Assembly: GCF_900129935.1 (NCBI RefSeq)
Contig: NZ_FQXJ01000005.1
Coordinates: forward strand, 62,001 to 126,000
Direction of reading: 5' to 3'
Source: Desulfosporosinus lacus DSM 15449
GTDB lineage: Bacteria; Bacillota; Desulfitobacteriia; Desulfitobacteriales; Desulfitobacteriaceae
Length of the DNA stretch: 64,000 nt
This document shows, piece by piece, positions 36,006 to 45,244 of this stretch. A model generated the notes under the pieces. It saw only the letters and a list, made by a program, of their open reading frames with translations. It ran no database searches and had not been told where the DNA came from. The first letter of the stretch is position 1; every line of letters starts with the position of its first letter. The position numbers were made by a program, and so were the translations under genes.

Positions 36006-36198
36006 CAATCAATCCTCCAAAAATAGCGCCTCATTGCTTTTCCTTTCAGAATATTATTCTGTGAAGAATAGCATTTTGGACGCTTTACTTTAACAATGCT
36101 ATTTATAGTTTTCCAGCATATACATCTAACTTACATATCTCTACTTATTCTACCTGTTTATTCTAGGTTTAGCAATGACCATAATAAACTGTTGCTTT

Positions 36199-36837
36199 TT
36201 ATTCAAGCTGAAAGAAATTCAGTTTAACAGCCTTTAGGGCAGCTTGCGTCCGGTCTTCAACAGCTAGTTTACGATAAATGCTTGATAAATGATTCTTTAC
36301 TGTTTTTTCACTAATAAATAAAGAGGTCCCAATCTCGCGATTGGAAGACCCTTTCACAACATAATGGAGAATTTCCATCTCCCGATCACTTAGACCGCAT
36401 GTATCTTTCAAAGGGCTCGGTTGGCTCAACTGATCAAGCAGTTTTCCCGTTACTGATGGAGATAAGATTGGTTCTCCGGAATAAACCTTGCGAATTGATT
36501 CAATCAGGGTTTTAGAATCTACATCTTTAAGTAAATAACCTGCTACACCAATTTGCAGAACCTGGAAAACCTTTTCATCGGAATCATCAACAGTTAGCAC
36601 TAAGATACCGACGTTTGGACATTCACGACGAATTACCCGACCTGCTTCCAGTCCATTAACCCCAGGCATGTTTAAATCCATTAATAGAATATCAAATTTC
36701 ATTGTCCGCGCTACATTGATGGCACCTTGACCATCTCCCACTTCTGCAACGACTTCAATCCCATCTTCAAATTCTAAAATGCGACGAAGCCCTTCTCTTA
36801 ATAAGGGATGATCATCTGCAATTACAATTCTTATCAA
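36199..36837 (-). CDS. Response regulator, NarL/DegU family
   Basis: A 212-aa two-component response regulator. The receiver domain has the phosphoacceptor Asp54 in LLMDLNMPG, preceded by IADDHPLLREG. A LuxR-type helix-turn-helix occupies about 150-210 (LSDREMEILHYVVKGSSNREIG, VKNHLSSIYRKLAVEDRTQA). It overlaps the histidine kinase gene by 4 bp (ATGA), so the pair is expressed together. The layout matches DegU, although the target genes are not known. Confidence 0.93.
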   Translation of the reverse strand: MIRIVIADDHPLLREGLRRILEFEDGIEVVAEVGDGQGAINVARTMKFDILLMDLNMPGVNGLEAGRVIRRECPNVGILVLTVDDSDEKVFQVLQIGVAGYLLKDVDSKTLIESIRKVYSGEPILSPSVTGKLLDQLSQPSPLKDTCGLSDREMEILHYVVKGSSNREIGTSLFISEKTVKNHLSSIYRKLAVEDRTQAALKAVKLNFFQLE

Positions 36838-37976
36838 GTTGTCGTTCCTCCCTCTTGGTTCGATGGAATTGACAGTTCAATCGTTGTCCCTTTTCCCATA
36901 GTTGATTGTATCGAGAAATACCCTGAAAACATTTCAACGCGTTCACGCATTCCCACAAGTCCAAAATGTTCCCCAGGAGAATTCATAGCAGTGTTTACTT
37001 CAAAGCCTTTACCATAATCACGTATAGTGGCGATGGTCCATTCATCTTTATAAGTTAAACAAATCTCTACTTTAGCAGTCTGTGCATGTTTAGCGACATT
37101 CGTCATTCCCTCTTGAACTAATCTAAAGAGAGCAACCTCCATGGCCGGAAGAAGTCGCCTTTCTCTACCTTCGATATGCAAATCACAGTTAATTCCATAG
37201 TTATCTTGAAAATTATCCAGGTATTTTGAGATTGCAGGGACAATTCCTAAATCATCCAATGCCATTGGCCGAAGATCGAAAATTATCCTGCGAATGTCTT
37301 GCAAGTTAGCTCGAACTAAATTCTTAAGGTCTTGAAGTTCGGACTTGGCCCGACTAGGATCTAATTCCAGTAATTTTTCGGCAATTTCTAAGCGTAAGAC
37401 AATATTAGCAAGCGTTTGGGCAGGACCATCATGGATTTCCCTCGCTACACGGCGACGTTCCTCCTCTTGAGCTTTAATAACACGCAGACCCATCTCTAGC
37501 CGTTGCTCATGATTCTGAGTTTGAAGGGCCTCAACAACGCCACCTTGCAATAAGCTGATTGCCATGCTGACCTGAGTCATAAGGTTTTGGGCACGTTCAA
37601 TTGTTACTTCCATTTGAGTAAGAGATCTTTCAAGATCGTCGCGCCGCTTACGCAACTGAATTTCTTTTTGTTGCAAAAGTTGCAATTTAACTTGGGCATC
37701 TTTTGCTTCCGCATACGTCTTCATCATTTCTTCTTGAGTATGTTCTTGATACGCTCGATTTACCTCCATTAGATTTTGGCGCATGCGTCGTTCCACTTTT
37801 TCTTGAAAATCGACTTGTAAAATAATTTCCTGAATATCTGATTTAAGTTGAGAGAGTTCATTAACAAGCCGATGAGTCTCAGTTCGAGATGTTTCAGCTA
37901 TAAAAAATATTTCTTCTTTTCCTGATTCGATGGCCTTCAAAGTATTTTTTAATATTTCTCCCAACTGATCAGACAA
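36834..37976 (-). CDS. DegS-like cytoplasmic sensor histidine kinase
   Basis: A 380-aa kinase with no membrane helix. The first 165 residues form a long coiled coil, the HisKA_3 phosphoacceptor His182 is in REIHDGPAQTLAN, and the ATPase domain ends with GFEVN and LVGMRERVEM boxes. B. subtilis DegS is also a soluble kinase with a coiled-coil sensor of about this size. It phosphorylates the response regulator encoded by the overlapping gene. The signal it senses is unknown. Confidence 0.93.
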   Translation of the reverse strand: MSDQLGEILKNTLKAIESGKEEIFFIAETSRTETHRLVNELSQLKSDIQEIILQVDFQEKVERRMRQNLMEVNRAYQEHTQEEMMKTYAEAKDAQVKLQLLQQKEIQLRKRRDDLERSLTQMEVTIERAQNLMTQVSMAISLLQGGVVEALQTQNHEQRLEMGLRVIKAQEEERRRVAREIHDGPAQTLANIVLRLEIAEKLLELDPSRAKSELQDLKNLVRANLQDIRRIIFDLRPMALDDLGIVPAISKYLDNFQDNYGINCDLHIEGRERRLLPAMEVALFRLVQEGMTNVAKHAQTAKVEICLTYKDEWTIATIRDYGKGFEVNTAMNSPGEHFGLVGMRERVEMFSGYFSIQSTMGKGTTIELSIPSNQEGGTTT

Positions 37977-38093
37977 AATTATTCCTCATTTCAATAATAT
38001 TAAACATTAACTTGCTCTTCTATATTGTTTTATTCGACACAGAAACAGTATTTCCTACTTCTAAGCAAGAAAAATTAGATAACTTATCCCCCA

Positions 38094-38975
38094 TTAGGAC
38101 TTTCGTCCTAAACGTAAAATGGTTCTAACTTCTCTCTCTAATCTTCTCGGATAAGAAAGATCATCCTCACGCAGGACCAAAATCCTCCAACCGTCTTTTA
38201 CATATTTATTAGTCTCACTAGGACGGGCTGAATCATAGCAGCTGATTAGCACATCCTCTACTTGAGCTAAAAATTCCTGATTCAGTAATGAAACATTCCA
38301 TAAGACAGGTGCTTTGGGGAAAATATAGCTTAGAACATCATTAAGGCGTTCCGCCCTATAAGGGATCTGGGCAGTTTGAACTAACTCACTAGCTTTTGCT
38401 GATATTGAAACAATTTTACGTGAATCTTTATTAGAAGTATCTGATTTAATATCTGATTTAATATCTGATTCAATACACTCTTGCAACTTATCCATGCTGT
38501 TTATTACTTCAAAATTCCCAGATGCGGTGTCAGTTTTTTCATCTTTTTCTTCGATCAATACTTCGCTCTCATCACCCTCTTTAATTAAGACTTGGTTTTG
38601 GCAGATCGAAGCTGATGCAGGAATTGATTCAGGCATTTCTATTATTTTAGACTCTTCAGGGATATCGCCCATCGCTTTTAACATACCTTCATTGAGCATT
38701 CTATTCATTGTTTCAATAAATGTAGAAAAGTTACTAATAACACGTGGGTCAGGAAGTTGTTGTTCAATAATTTGTTTAAGTCCATCCGCTAGATACTCGG
38801 AAGGAAATGTAGAAAATCCCTGTAACAAAGATGAAAGCTTTCCTACAGTTTTACATCCCTTTTGATATTCTGTCTCTGAATCTTTCCCACTTAATAAACA
38901 TGTCGTAAATATTGTTTCAATGATTTGCTCTACCCATTCTTGAATTCTCGGATCGTTATGATAATAAGCCTCCAT
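38094..38975 (-). CDS. Hypothetical protein with repeat-bearing linker
   Basis: A 293-aa protein with no recognised family. The first 115 residues are helical, an acidic linker (about 140-185) includes a short DNA-level tandem repeat coding SDIKSDIKSD, and the last 95 residues form a separate domain ending in a basic RREVR-type tail. It is 117 bp upstream of the DegS-like gene and on the same strand, so it may be co-transcribed with the two-component pair. Confidence 0.65.
   Translation of the reverse strand: MEAYYHNDPRIQEWVEQIIETIFTTCLLSGKDSETEYQKGCKTVGKLSSLLQGFSTFPSEYLADGLKQIIEQQLPDPRVISNFSTFIETMNRMLNEGMLKAMGDIPEESKIIEMPESIPASASICQNQVLIKEGDESEVLIEEKDEKTDTASGNFEVINSMDKLQECIESDIKSDIKSDTSNKDSRKIVSISAKASELVQTAQIPYRAERLNDVLSYIFPKAPVLWNVSLLNQEFLAQVEDVLISCYDSARPSETNKYVKDGWRILVLREDDLSYPRRLEREVRTILRLGRKS
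38439..38474 (-). repeat. 12-bp tandem repeat, three copies
   Basis: ATCTGATTTAAT is present three times in a row, the last copy with one T-to-C change. It is inside a coding sequence and in frame (four residues per unit), so unit number could vary without frameshift. Confidence 0.8.
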
Positions 38976-39050
38976 AATTATCCCCTTCCAAATTCTATAT
39001 CTTTAATAGCTATGCTTGTATCCTTGACCGTATGAACATTCATGTTAATA

Positions 39051-39100
39051 AAAAGAAGCTGTAACAAACTTTATAATTAAAGTTTGTTACAGCTTCTTTT
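39051..39100 (-). terminator. Second, long terminator of the acs operon
   Basis: A perfect 23-bp stem (39051-39073 with 39078-39100) with a 4-nt loop, with T tracts at both ends. It backs up the terminator at 39125-39158. Confidence 0.85.
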
Positions 39101-39124
39101 TGCGAAATAGACGTATGATAGAGT

Positions 39125-39158
39125 GAAAAAGAACATCCACTTACAAGAAGTGGATGTT
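39125..39158 (-). terminator. First terminator of the acs operon
   Basis: The stem AACATCCACTT/AAGTGGATGTT (39132-39142 with 39148-39158) with a 5-nt loop is followed on the minus strand by CTTTTTC. It lies 18 bp past the acsE stop. Confidence 0.85.
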
Positions 39159-39176
39159 TCTAACCTTGCTAAAATT

Positions 39177-39998
<822 letters not shown>

Positions 39999-40054
39999 TT
40001 AAATAGCTAAATGAAGGTAATTTTACAGATAGAAGTGTGAACCTATAATAGGGA

Positions 40055-41017
40055 TTATTTCCCCATCATATCGGCAATGTTCTTTTTGACAACACTTACT
40101 GCAGCAGGGTTACGCATTACAAGAATACTAGCTCCGACTTGAAGTACGCCAGAAGCTGTTACAGCCTCCCAAAGAACGCTGCGATCTGCGAGATCTCCCC
40201 ATCCGGGAAACTCTTCATTAGATGCATAAGCTTCTTTACAGCGGTTAGCTTCGTATCCAACTGTACAAATGATAGGCATTGAAAGCATTTTATCATTTGC
40301 TAAGGCTCCGAGACGTGCGCGCTCCATGATTGAATAAACATACTCAATTCCAAATCCCAGACCGGCAACCGTAGGATCAATGACGATTTTGTTTAGAGGC
40401 AGTCCCATCTCATTGATCAAGATATTGAGCTGTTTGCAGATATTAATGTCAAGTGGTGAACGGGCAATCAGAGTATGTTTGTGTACCATCGCGGCAGCAG
40501 CAATGGACTTATAGTTATCTTGCTCGGCGATACCGATCAGGAGGTTTTCCCCTGTTGCAGCTTCAGCAATAACAGCCATAATCTCATTATTTTTTTCAGA
40601 GTCGTCGCACCCTTCCACAATGAGGGGGACCCCCACAGCTGCTAAGACGTCTTTTACAATGCGTGCACAATCTTCTGGGGAACGGTTTTCTGCTTCGGGA
40701 TCAGCGCCGTTCAGTTTTAGATAGATGAGATCTGCGCCAAAATCATCAACGCATTTTTTAGCCCAAGCGGCTGGATCATTGATGACATCCCCAATTTGAT
40801 TCATAATCATCTCATTCCAAGCAGGTACTACGTCTGTGACCTCCATTGCAATCACCGGACGGTTCTTAGTTTCTCCTTCAAAGTGGAGAAACGGTAAGGC
40901 ACTGTCCCCTCCAACCGTAATCGTGGTGGTTCTTGTTCCTCCCTGTTCAGCAGTTGCGCCGAGTACTACCTCTCCAACTTTACTGGAATATTTTTCTTTT
41001 ACTAACGTTACGGACAT
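40055..41017 (-). CDS. acsD: Corrinoid iron-sulfur protein small subunit
   Basis: A 320-aa protein that pairs with AcsC to form the corrinoid iron-sulfur protein, the methyl carrier between AcsE and acetyl-CoA synthase. It is a TIM-barrel ([57 protein letters not shown]). An AAGGAGAG site precedes the ATG. It lies between the second cooC-like gene (15 bp upstream) and acsE. Its partner acsC is separated from it by acsV and cooC. Confidence 0.96.
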   Translation of the reverse strand: MSVTLVKEKYSSKVGEVVLGATAEQGGTRTTTITVGGDSALPFLHFEGETKNRPVIAMEVTDVVPAWNEMIMNQIGDVINDPAAWAKKCVDDFGADLIYLKLNGADPEAENRSPEDCARIVKDVLAAVGVPLIVEGCDDSEKNNEIMAVIAEAATGENLLIGIAEQDNYKSIAAAAMVHKHTLIARSPLDINICKQLNILINEMGLPLNKIVIDPTVAGLGFGIEYVYSIMERARLGALANDKMLSMPIICTVGYEANRCKEAYASNEEFPGWGDLADRSVLWEAVTASGVLQVGASILVMRNPAAVSVVKKNIADMMGK

Positions 41018-41032
41018 GAACTTCTCTCCTTT

Positions 41033-41794
41033 CTAGTTAAAGATTCCGGCACGGTTCAGTATGCTATCCACTGCCTGGACCGAGACGGCATCATCAGGCA
41101 AATCAAATAGTGGTTTGCCCGCCAAGTCATATTCCACAACTAAAGGATCTAAAGGAATGTCTCCAATCACAGTAAGACCAGTACGGTCAATCTCTTCTCT
41201 CAATGATTCCATACTTCCCTCTGTAGTCTTGGTTACAATCAAAAATATGGTTTGTACAGCAGATTTTAGCCCCCGAATAAGATCGTGAACTCTTCCCGCT
41301 GAACGAATCCCTCGAGCCGAAGAATCACTAATTACAAACATGACTTCAATGCGGGGAATCGTACGTCGACTTATATGTTCCAAGCCTGCTTCAGAATCCA
41401 CAGCCACAAAGTCATAGTTTTCCCCGATGTTCTCTAGATGTTTACGTAAGATGTCATTGGGATAGCAGTAACACCCGGCCCCTTGAGGCCCTCCCATGAC
41501 AAGCAGATCGATTTCTTTCGACTCAACTAACGATTGTTGTAGCTTGTACTCGATAAAGATGTTTTTTGGCATACCCTCAGGAATTGCTTTAGGATCTTTA
41601 CTTTGTTCAAGCAACTCCGATATTGTCGATGTAACATTCAAGCCCAACGCTTCGCCTAGATTTGCATTGGGGTCTGCATCGACTGCGAGTATTGAAGTCC
41701 CTTTTTTTCGGTGAACCATTTGCCTTAATAATAAAGCGGTGAATGTGGTTTTTCCTACTCCACCTTTACCTGCAACAGCTATATATTTAGACAT
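41033..41794 (-). CDS. CooC-type nickel/ATP-binding maturation factor (second copy)
   Basis: A 253-aa MinD/CooC-like ATPase. The deviant Walker A GKGGVGKTTF is at the start, and a CYC motif in GAGCYCYPND is the metal-binding CxC feature of CooC proteins. These ATPases help insert nickel into CO dehydrogenase or acetyl-CoA synthase. Placed between acsV and acsD, it corresponds to the maturation factor often called AcsF. A GGAGG site lies 8 nt before the ATG. Which enzyme each of the two copies serves is not shown. Confidence 0.92.
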   Translation of the reverse strand: MSKYIAVAGKGGVGKTTFTALLLRQMVHRKKGTSILAVDADPNANLGEALGLNVTSTISELLEQSKDPKAIPEGMPKNIFIEYKLQQSLVESKEIDLLVMGGPQGAGCYCYPNDILRKHLENIGENYDFVAVDSEAGLEHISRRTIPRIEVMFVISDSSARGIRSAGRVHDLIRGLKSAVQTIFLIVTKTTEGSMESLREEIDRTGLTVIGDIPLDPLVVEYDLAGKPLFDLPDDAVSVQAVDSILNRAGIFN

Positions 41795-41815
41795 AATTGA
41801 CCTCCATTATAACGT

Positions 41816-43726
41816 TTATTGAAAAGATGGAAATAGGGACATATCCGTGTGGGGTAAAAACAAGGCGGCCATATATTCGTCCATATATGTCACTCCAACT
41901 GAAAGCTCAACATAGGTCATTTTTCGTCCTAATTCTTCTGCTTCCCGCCAGGCATTCTGAGAAAGTAAGGCGAGGCGTGCACCTTTGACGGATGCATTTC
42001 CAATAAATTCAAACCGTTCCGGTTCAAGATCTGGGAGCAGTCCAATTTGAACAGAATCATGAATATTAAGGTAATTGCCGAAACCGCCTGCTATGACAAT
42101 CCGGCTAATCATTTCAATATCCACTGCAACCATATTCAGCAATGATCGGATTCCAGCGTAGATCGCACCTTTGGCACGAATGACATTCTTGACATCATTC
42201 TCTGTAATGACCACATCTTTTTCTCCACCGGCTTGATAAGCCCAAGCTAGGACAAACTCCTTATCATCCGTCGTAGCTCTTAATCGCTGCGAGCCCGATT
42301 TATGTCCTAGCTGGAAATTCCCAGCGCGGTCGATAATACCTGCACTGAGCAGTTTGGCTATACAATCCACAAGCCCCGATCCGCATATTCCTACAGGAGT
42401 TTGGTTATTAATCACCTTAAGGGACACATCCAAGGTTTCCGGATCAATGATGATCCGTTCTATCGCCCCGGGCATAGCTCGCATACCAAAAGTAATACCG
42501 CCACCTTCAAAGCTTGGACCTGCAGAACAAGCGCAAGCAACAAGCCAATCCTGGTTTCCGAGTACAATTTCTCCATTCGTTCCGATATCAATAAAGAGAA
42601 TAATATCTTCCCCGTTGGCCAAATCCGTCACCAGTGTTCCTGCTACAATGTCCCCTCCGACATAACTTGCTACTGAGGGGTAACAATGCACCATTGCCTC
42701 AGGCAACATATGGAGTCCAATCTCTCGAGCAGGGAATGAGGGAACGTTTGTCATAGTGGGAATATAGGGTTCCAAGCGAATGTACCGCGGATCTACGCCT
42801 AAGAACAATTGGGTCATTGTTGTGTTTCCTGCCACCATTGCGCTAGCAATATTCATATTACTTAATGATTGACGAGCAAGAATCTTGTCAAGAAGTCCAT
42901 TGACGGTTTCTACAACAGCATCTCTGATCTCTATTAAGTTCTGTTCGTTTTCAACTGCATACACTATCCGAGTTATTACGTCATCCCCATATTTCGCTTG
43001 TTTGTTATAAGTACCTTGTTGATCGACAATCTCTCCAGTTAAAAGATTAATGAGATAGACAACAACTGTCGTCGTACCTATATCAATAGCGAGCCCATAA
43101 GGGGGGACATCATTTCCCTGCTCAATATGCGTAATGGTTAACCCAGCTTCTGTATCTGTCATGGTAATGGATACATCCCAATTTGCTTTGCGGAGTGATT
43201 CAGGCAGATGTTTAAGAATGGATAGAGGTATATGAATGGGTTTGTCTCCGGTTTTTAGGACGCGACGGAGTTCAATACTAAGACGTGCCCAATCACTGGA
43301 ATTTTCAGTCAAGGTCGGTGTAGAAAGTGAAATCCTCTGTTTTATAGCTAAAGGGTGACGCCCGAATTTATCGAGTAAATCATGTTCGCTTTCCTGTAGG
43401 AGTCCTTTTTGAACATCTCCCATCAAAACTTGGTGTTCTTGTAACCTGGACTCAGGAGGCACCTCAATTGTCATATCCCCCTGGACCAAGGTTTTGCAGG
43501 CAAGCCGAATTCCTTTAGCAAGTTGCTCAGGTGTTAAATTACCCGTCCCATTTACTAAGGGTTCTCCACTTAAAACGTCAACTTTACAAGCTCCGCATGT
43601 TCCCTTACCACCGCACCCAGATTTGACCATAATTCCGGCTTTAGCGGCTACGTTAAGCAGAGATGTACCTTGATCAGCTTCAATAACACGGTTCTCTGGC
43701 ATGAACTTAATTCTAAATTGGGACAT
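41816..43726 (-). CDS. acsV: Corrinoid-activating ferredoxin AcsV (RACE protein)
   Basis: About 636 aa from the ATG at 43726, 8 nt after AAGGAAG; a GTG three codons upstream would touch that site. It reactivates the corrinoid iron-sulfur protein by ATP-dependent reduction of inactive Co(II). The N-terminal 2Fe-2S ferredoxin has Cys38, 44, 47 and 77. The C-terminal half is an ASKHA-type ATPase (AIDIGTTTVVVYLINL, LFIDIGTNGEIVLG, VICGSG-type loop, VIAGGFGNYL). It lies between acsC and the second cooC. Confidence 0.96.
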   Translation of the reverse strand: MSQFRIKFMPENRVIEADQGTSLLNVAAKAGIMVKSGCGGKGTCGACKVDVLSGEPLVNGTGNLTPEQLAKGIRLACKTLVQGDMTIEVPPESRLQEHQVLMGDVQKGLLQESEHDLLDKFGRHPLAIKQRISLSTPTLTENSSDWARLSIELRRVLKTGDKPIHIPLSILKHLPESLRKANWDVSITMTDTEAGLTITHIEQGNDVPPYGLAIDIGTTTVVVYLINLLTGEIVDQQGTYNKQAKYGDDVITRIVYAVENEQNLIEIRDAVVETVNGLLDKILARQSLSNMNIASAMVAGNTTMTQLFLGVDPRYIRLEPYIPTMTNVPSFPAREIGLHMLPEAMVHCYPSVASYVGGDIVAGTLVTDLANGEDIILFIDIGTNGEIVLGNQDWLVACACSAGPSFEGGGITFGMRAMPGAIERIIIDPETLDVSLKVINNQTPVGICGSGLVDCIAKLLSAGIIDRAGNFQLGHKSGSQRLRATTDDKEFVLAWAYQAGGEKDVVITENDVKNVIRAKGAIYAGIRSLLNMVAVDIEMISRIVIAGGFGNYLNIHDSVQIGLLPDLEPERFEFIGNASVKGARLALLSQNAWREAEELGRKMTYVELSVGVTYMDEYMAALFLPHTDMSLFPSFQ

Positions 43727-43838
43727 CGCTTTCACTTCCTTACTCTACCAAGAAATCCCATTAGTGTGATGAATTTTTAGAAAAACATTGCTCGTCTCTC
43801 AACATAGCATAATTTGCTTTAGTGTACCCTGCTCAGTC

Positions 43839-45164
43839 TTAAGTCAAAGATTTTGAGAAAGATACAATCCCGCTGGACTCACGTGGTCCAACAATGGTTT
43901 TCCAACCGGACAGTTCAGAAAGTTTTCCTGAAATTACTGCAACATAACCTGGAATGATGATATTACGGTGTTTTACCTTATCGGCAATTCCACATGCATT
44001 CATTGCTTCGACGATTTTCTCAGGCTCGAATTTACCAGCAGCGTAGGCTGTGAGGACGGATGTTCCGTCGGTATCAATTGGTAAGATATAGCTAGGAATT
44101 TTAGATGTTTCTACTTCCCCTTCGACGCTATAGTACGTTAAGGAGAAGTTAGTGGTAATATAGAATGGCGAATTTTCATCAACATTGCCAACAGAGTGGA
44201 GTTTTGGTTCAACTTGAATTGGTTTTTGAGGATCTGTATAAATGTTCTGCTTCAAGGTCATTAACGGTAAAAGGTGAGCCTTTTTGCTGGTTTTCAAGAC
44301 GACAGCACTGGCATATTTAGCCACATATACTGAGGCTTCCATGATTTCTTCCATTGGTTCAGTTTTGCTTGTATAGGCAATGACAGGGAAACCAAGCGGC
44401 CTGAATTTTTTCTTAATGGCTAAACGGCGAATATGGGTAAGATTTGCTAAAGTATCGACCGGAGTTCTGGTACCAGGATCCAAAACGAATTCTTTATAGC
44501 CCAAAGCTTGTGCCTTAACTACAAGTTCTTCGAGAGCATCCAGTCCATCTGCTTTAATGATGACAGGAACTGAGTTTTCTTTAGCTAGGTTGACCATAGC
44601 TTCATAGTTATCAGCAGTTGCCGCTCCAATAAGGGGTTTACGGGATGCCAAAGGTGCGAGAGCAGCTTTCATAGCCTCGGGATCACTGCTTAATAGAAGT
44701 AATGATTTATCTGTGGCTTCTGCCACAACAGCAGCTACTTTAGCAAAGCGGGCAGCATCTCCGGATTCTTGAACTACAGCTACACCATCTATAGAGTATT
44801 GAAGACCGACACGCTCAAATTCTAAGCCCTTGATCTCCTCAATTTTGGCATTCAATTCATCATCACTTAAGGTATCTGACACAGAAATAAGTAAAGTCGT
44901 GGGATGATAAAAGGTTTTGTCATGACGGAAAAGAACTGTTTCATCTCCGAGAACAGAATCCTTACCGAATTTTATTGCTTTAATCGGAGGAGCAGCAGCA
45001 GAATCCAAGTTCTCTCGGGCAGCTTCAGTTACATAAGGGCAAGAGTCTAGAGCTGCTTTTCCTGAGGCCAATGCCATGGCAAAGGCTAGGCAAGTCGGAA
45101 CGCCACATTCTCCGCAGTTTTTCTTGGGCATTTGTTTATAGATTTCTAAACCTGTAAGAGCCAT
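43839..45164 (-). CDS. acsC: Corrinoid iron-sulfur protein large subunit
   Basis: About 441 aa from the ATG at 45164, which follows AAAGGGG; a longer reading frame would start inside the intergenic hairpin. The N-terminal 4Fe-4S domain has Cys17, 20, 25 and 42 in KNCGECGVPTC. The rest is a TIM-barrel that with AcsD holds the corrinoid. The cluster lets reductive activation set the cobalt oxidation state. It follows acsB and a 40-nt hairpin, and precedes acsV. Confidence 0.96.
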   Translation of the reverse strand: MALTGLEIYKQMPKKNCGECGVPTCLAFAMALASGKAALDSCPYVTEAARENLDSAAAPPIKAIKFGKDSVLGDETVLFRHDKTFYHPTTLLISVSDTLSDDELNAKIEEIKGLEFERVGLQYSIDGVAVVQESGDAARFAKVAAVVAEATDKSLLLLSSDPEAMKAALAPLASRKPLIGAATADNYEAMVNLAKENSVPVIIKADGLDALEELVVKAQALGYKEFVLDPGTRTPVDTLANLTHIRRLAIKKKFRPLGFPVIAYTSKTEPMEEIMEASVYVAKYASAVVLKTSKKAHLLPLMTLKQNIYTDPQKPIQVEPKLHSVGNVDENSPFYITTNFSLTYYSVEGEVETSKIPSYILPIDTDGTSVLTAYAAGKFEPEKIVEAMNACGIADKVKHRNIIIPGYVAVISGKLSELSGWKTIVGPRESSGIVSFSKSLT

Positions 45165-45197
45165 TTTAAATCCCCTTTCTAATCGATCTAGGATGAA

Positions 45198-45237
45198 GCA
45201 GACCCGCAAGGTCCCGTTCTGGGACCTTGTCGTCTGC
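45198..45237 (-). promoter_or_regulatory. Intercistronic hairpin between acsB and acsC
   Basis: CAAGGTCCC (45207-45215) pairs perfectly with 45221-45229 across 5 nt, and GCAGAC/GTCTGC (45198-45203 with 45232-45237) extends the stem past a small internal loop. No T tract follows it on the minus strand. It probably folds in the operon mRNA as a processing, stabiliser or translation-control element. Confidence 0.6.
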
Positions 45238-45244
45238 GGGAATA

